A DNA stretch of 9,151 nucleotides from a bacterium. Lineage in GTDB: Bacteria; Oederibacteriota; Muellerivitia; Muellerivitales; Muellerivitaceae. Numbering within the stretch: the stretch's first letter is position 1; every line of letters begins with the position of its first letter. The stretch is from the NCBI GenBank assembly GCA_025980505.1, contig JAICXI010000046.1, positions 1 to 9,151 of the forward strand. The letters are read 5' to 3'. Below, piece after piece: positions 8,116 to 9,151 of this stretch. A model generated the notes under the pieces. That model saw only the letters and a list, made by a program, of their open reading frames with translations. It made no database searches and had not been told where the DNA came from. Made by a program: the position numbers and the translations under genes.

Positions 8116-8153
8116 TTCAGCCGATGGCCGGCAGCTCTCCGCTAAAGGCTGAA
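8116..8153 (+). promoter_or_regulatory. Inverted repeat over the ylxP ribosome binding site
   Basis: TTCAGCC (8116-8122) is perfectly complementary to GGCTGAA (8147-8153), with a 24-nt loop. It begins directly after the infB stop codon. The 3' arm takes in the GG of AAAGG (8144-8148), the best ribosome binding site for ylxP, so the stem could limit ylxP translation. There is no T-run, so it is not a terminator. Confidence 0.5.
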
Positions 8154-8158
8154 GACAG

Positions 8159-8440
8159 ATGGTGATCGGTTTATTGAGGGCCGAGGTCCATTATCCCGAA
8201 AGCGGGTCCCTGAAGGCCAAGCGGTTCACGTTAAGAAGCGTCACCGACCGCCTCCGCAATCAATTCAATGTCTCGGTGGCCGAAGTGGAACACCAGGACC
8301 TTTGGCAGAGGTCGGTACTGGCCGTCGTGACGGTCAACACCGACCGCCGACACGCCGATTCCACCCTTTCCAAAGTCTTGGACCTGCTGGAAAGGGAAGG
8401 GGACCTGCAGGTGACGGGAGTACAAACCGAATTCCTGTAA
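8159..8440 (+). CDS. ylxP: DUF503 family protein (YlxP-like)
   Basis: Small protein of 93 residues, of family-typical length. It matches DUF503/YlxP along its whole length: VIGLLRAEVHYPESGSLKAKR at the start, then LRSVTDRLRNQFNVSVAEVEHQDLWQRSVLAVVTVNTDRRHADS and a C-terminal helix with a final beta strand. The family has a small ferredoxin-like fold; its role is not well defined, but it recurs between infB and rbfA, which suggests a link to ribosome assembly or translation. ATG 8159 has AAAGG about ten bases upstream, partly inside a stem. Not membrane-bound and without signal peptide. Family call is strong, function unknown. Confidence 0.93.
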   Translation: MVIGLLRAEVHYPESGSLKAKRFTLRSVTDRLRNQFNVSVAEVEHQDLWQRSVLAVVTVNTDRRHADSTLSKVLDLLEREGDLQVTGVQTEFL

Positions 8441-8539
8441 ACCGGAATCCGGAATTTTGAATGAACGAGGGTTGATGCCCGCTTTGTGGGAATCTTCCTC
8501 AATTTAAAGTTCAAAATTGAGAATTGAGCGGGTGATTTC
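8441..8539 (+). promoter_or_regulatory. ylxP-rbfA spacer with a perfect hairpin
   Basis: CTCAATTT (8498-8505), loop of eight bases, AAATTGAG (8514-8521) form a perfect AT-rich 8-bp stem; a second copy of AATTGAG follows at 8522-8528 and could pair instead. CCCGC (8478-8482) can pair locally with GTGGG or at a distance with GCGGG (8528-8532), the latter covering the GGGTG that serves as rbfA ribosome binding site. CCGGAATCCGG (8442-8452) is a further palindrome. The spacer is much more AT-rich than the flanking genes. No clear promoter was found. Confidence 0.45.
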
Positions 8540-8905
8540 ATGCCTTTCAAACGAGCCGACCGGGTTTCAGAAGCCATCAAGCGCGAAGTCAGCGTCATGT
8601 TGACCCAGGAAGTGAAGGATCCGGGCATCCATTTCGTTACCGTGACGGCGGTGGAAACCACGGACGATTTGAGGCATGCCAAGATCTTTGTTTCGATTTT
8701 AGGCGATGAAAAGACCCGGCAGGAATCGTTCGAAGGTTTGGAACGCGCCAAGGGCTTTTTAAGGGCCGAACTGGGCCGCCGGATCCAACTGCGCTATACC
8801 CCCGAGATCCAATTCCGACTGGATAAATCCCTGGACCACGCCTTTAAAATCAGGGGCATCCTGAATAAACTGAAGGCCGAGGAGAAACCGAAAGATGAAG
8901 CTTAA
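8540..8905 (+). CDS. rbfA: 30S ribosome-binding factor RbfA
   Basis: Binds the 30S subunit near the 5' end helix of 16S rRNA and supports its late maturation and cold adaptation. 121 residues, usual for the family, with a single KH-like domain. Recognisable parts are RADRVSEAIKREVSVML (5-21), KDPGIHFVTVTAVETTDDLRHAKIFVS (26-52), LERAKGFLRAELGRRIQLRYTPEIQFRLDKS (about 67-97) and a charged C-terminal tail. ATG 8540 has only a modest GGGTG upstream. Its last 11 bases overlap the start of the DHH phosphoesterase gene, so the two are probably translationally coupled. Confidence 0.96.
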   Translation: MPFKRADRVSEAIKREVSVMLTQEVKDPGIHFVTVTAVETTDDLRHAKIFVSILGDEKTRQESFEGLERAKGFLRAELGRRIQLRYTPEIQFRLDKSLDHAFKIRGILNKLKAEEKPKDEA

Positions 8906-9151
8906 GGCCCAACCGATCCCCAAAGCCTCCCGCAAACGTCCGGCGGGGAAGTTCGAGGAGGTCGCCAAACTCATCCAGTCCCGGCAGTCCTTCCTCGTCA
9001 CCACCCACGTCAACCCGGACGGCGACGGACTGGGGGCCGAATCGGCCCTGTACCTGGCGTTGAAAAAGCTCGGCAAGAAGGTGCGGGTGGTGAACCACGA
9101 CCCCCTGCCCCACCGCTTCACTTACCTCCCCTTCGCCGCGGCTTACGAGAC
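8895..9151 (+). CDS. DHH family phosphoesterase, NrnA-like (3' end outside window)
   Basis: N-terminal 85 residues of a DHH-family phosphoesterase. In this operon position the family member is usually the bifunctional oligoribonuclease/pAp phosphatase NrnA, which degrades nano-RNAs and 3'-phosphoadenosine 5'-phosphate. The first DHH motif is visible as FLVTTHVNPDGDGLGAE (33-49), with the metal ligands H38, D42 and D44; LKKLGKKVRVVNHDPLPHRF follows. The DHH triad proper and the DHHA1 domain lie outside the window. ATG 8895 is preceded by GAGGAG (8879-8884) at ten bases and overlaps the end of rbfA by 11 bases. The first 19 residues are basic and not conserved in the family as I know it. The gene is cut by the window edge, not truncated in the genome as far as can be seen. 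Confidence 0.9.
   Translation, partial: MKLKAQPIPKASRKRPAGKFEEVAKLIQSRQSFLVTTHVNPDGDGLGAESALYLALKKLGKKVRVVNHDPLPHRFTYLPFAAAYE

Overview
This 9.15-kb window looks like chromosome from a bacterium of roughly 60% GC that carries a PolC-type replicative polymerase. It holds housekeeping genes, all on the + strand, broken near the middle by a repeat-rich accessory patch. PolC is best known from Firmicutes, Fusobacteria and Thermotogae. This PolC lacks the proofreading exonuclease that Firmicutes PolC carries inside its PHP domain, and the translation operon lacks the ylxR and L7Ae-type genes usual in Firmicutes. I therefore favour a non-Firmicute, possibly uncultivated lineage, but cannot name the phylum from this window.

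Layout. Positions 2-2788 encode the C-terminal 928 residues of PolC, open at the left edge. Positions 2887-3300 are a compact unit: a small DUF559 (Vsr-like) endonuclease gene fitted exactly between two perfect 37-bp inverted repeats, each a self-complementary hairpin. The gene is much more AT-rich than its surroundings. Positions 3245-3664 are a direct-repeat array of 119-bp period that contains the last codons of the DUF559 gene plus the hairpin repeat; its third copy is expanded and divergent. Positions 3665-3953 have no gene but hold a possible sigma-70 promoter, a very strong intrinsic terminator and a structured leader (possible three-way junction) in front of rimP.

From 3954 to the right edge runs rimP - nusA - infB - ylxP (DUF503) - rbfA - DHH phosphoesterase (nrnA-like, cut by the edge). 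These genes cover 30S maturation (RimP, RbfA), transcription elongation and termination (NusA), translation initiation (IF2) and probably nano-RNA or pAp turnover (DHH). Spacers are short (6 nt between nusA and infB; 11-nt overlap of rbfA with the DHH gene) except for three gaps of 43-99 nt, each of which contains a perfect inverted repeat.

The best leads are the endonuclease gene framed by its own palindromes with its array of end copies, the PolC domain architecture, and the terminator-plus-leader arrangement upstream of rimP-nusA, which would suit NusA autoregulation by attenuation. All structure calls were made by eye; no folding or database search was run.
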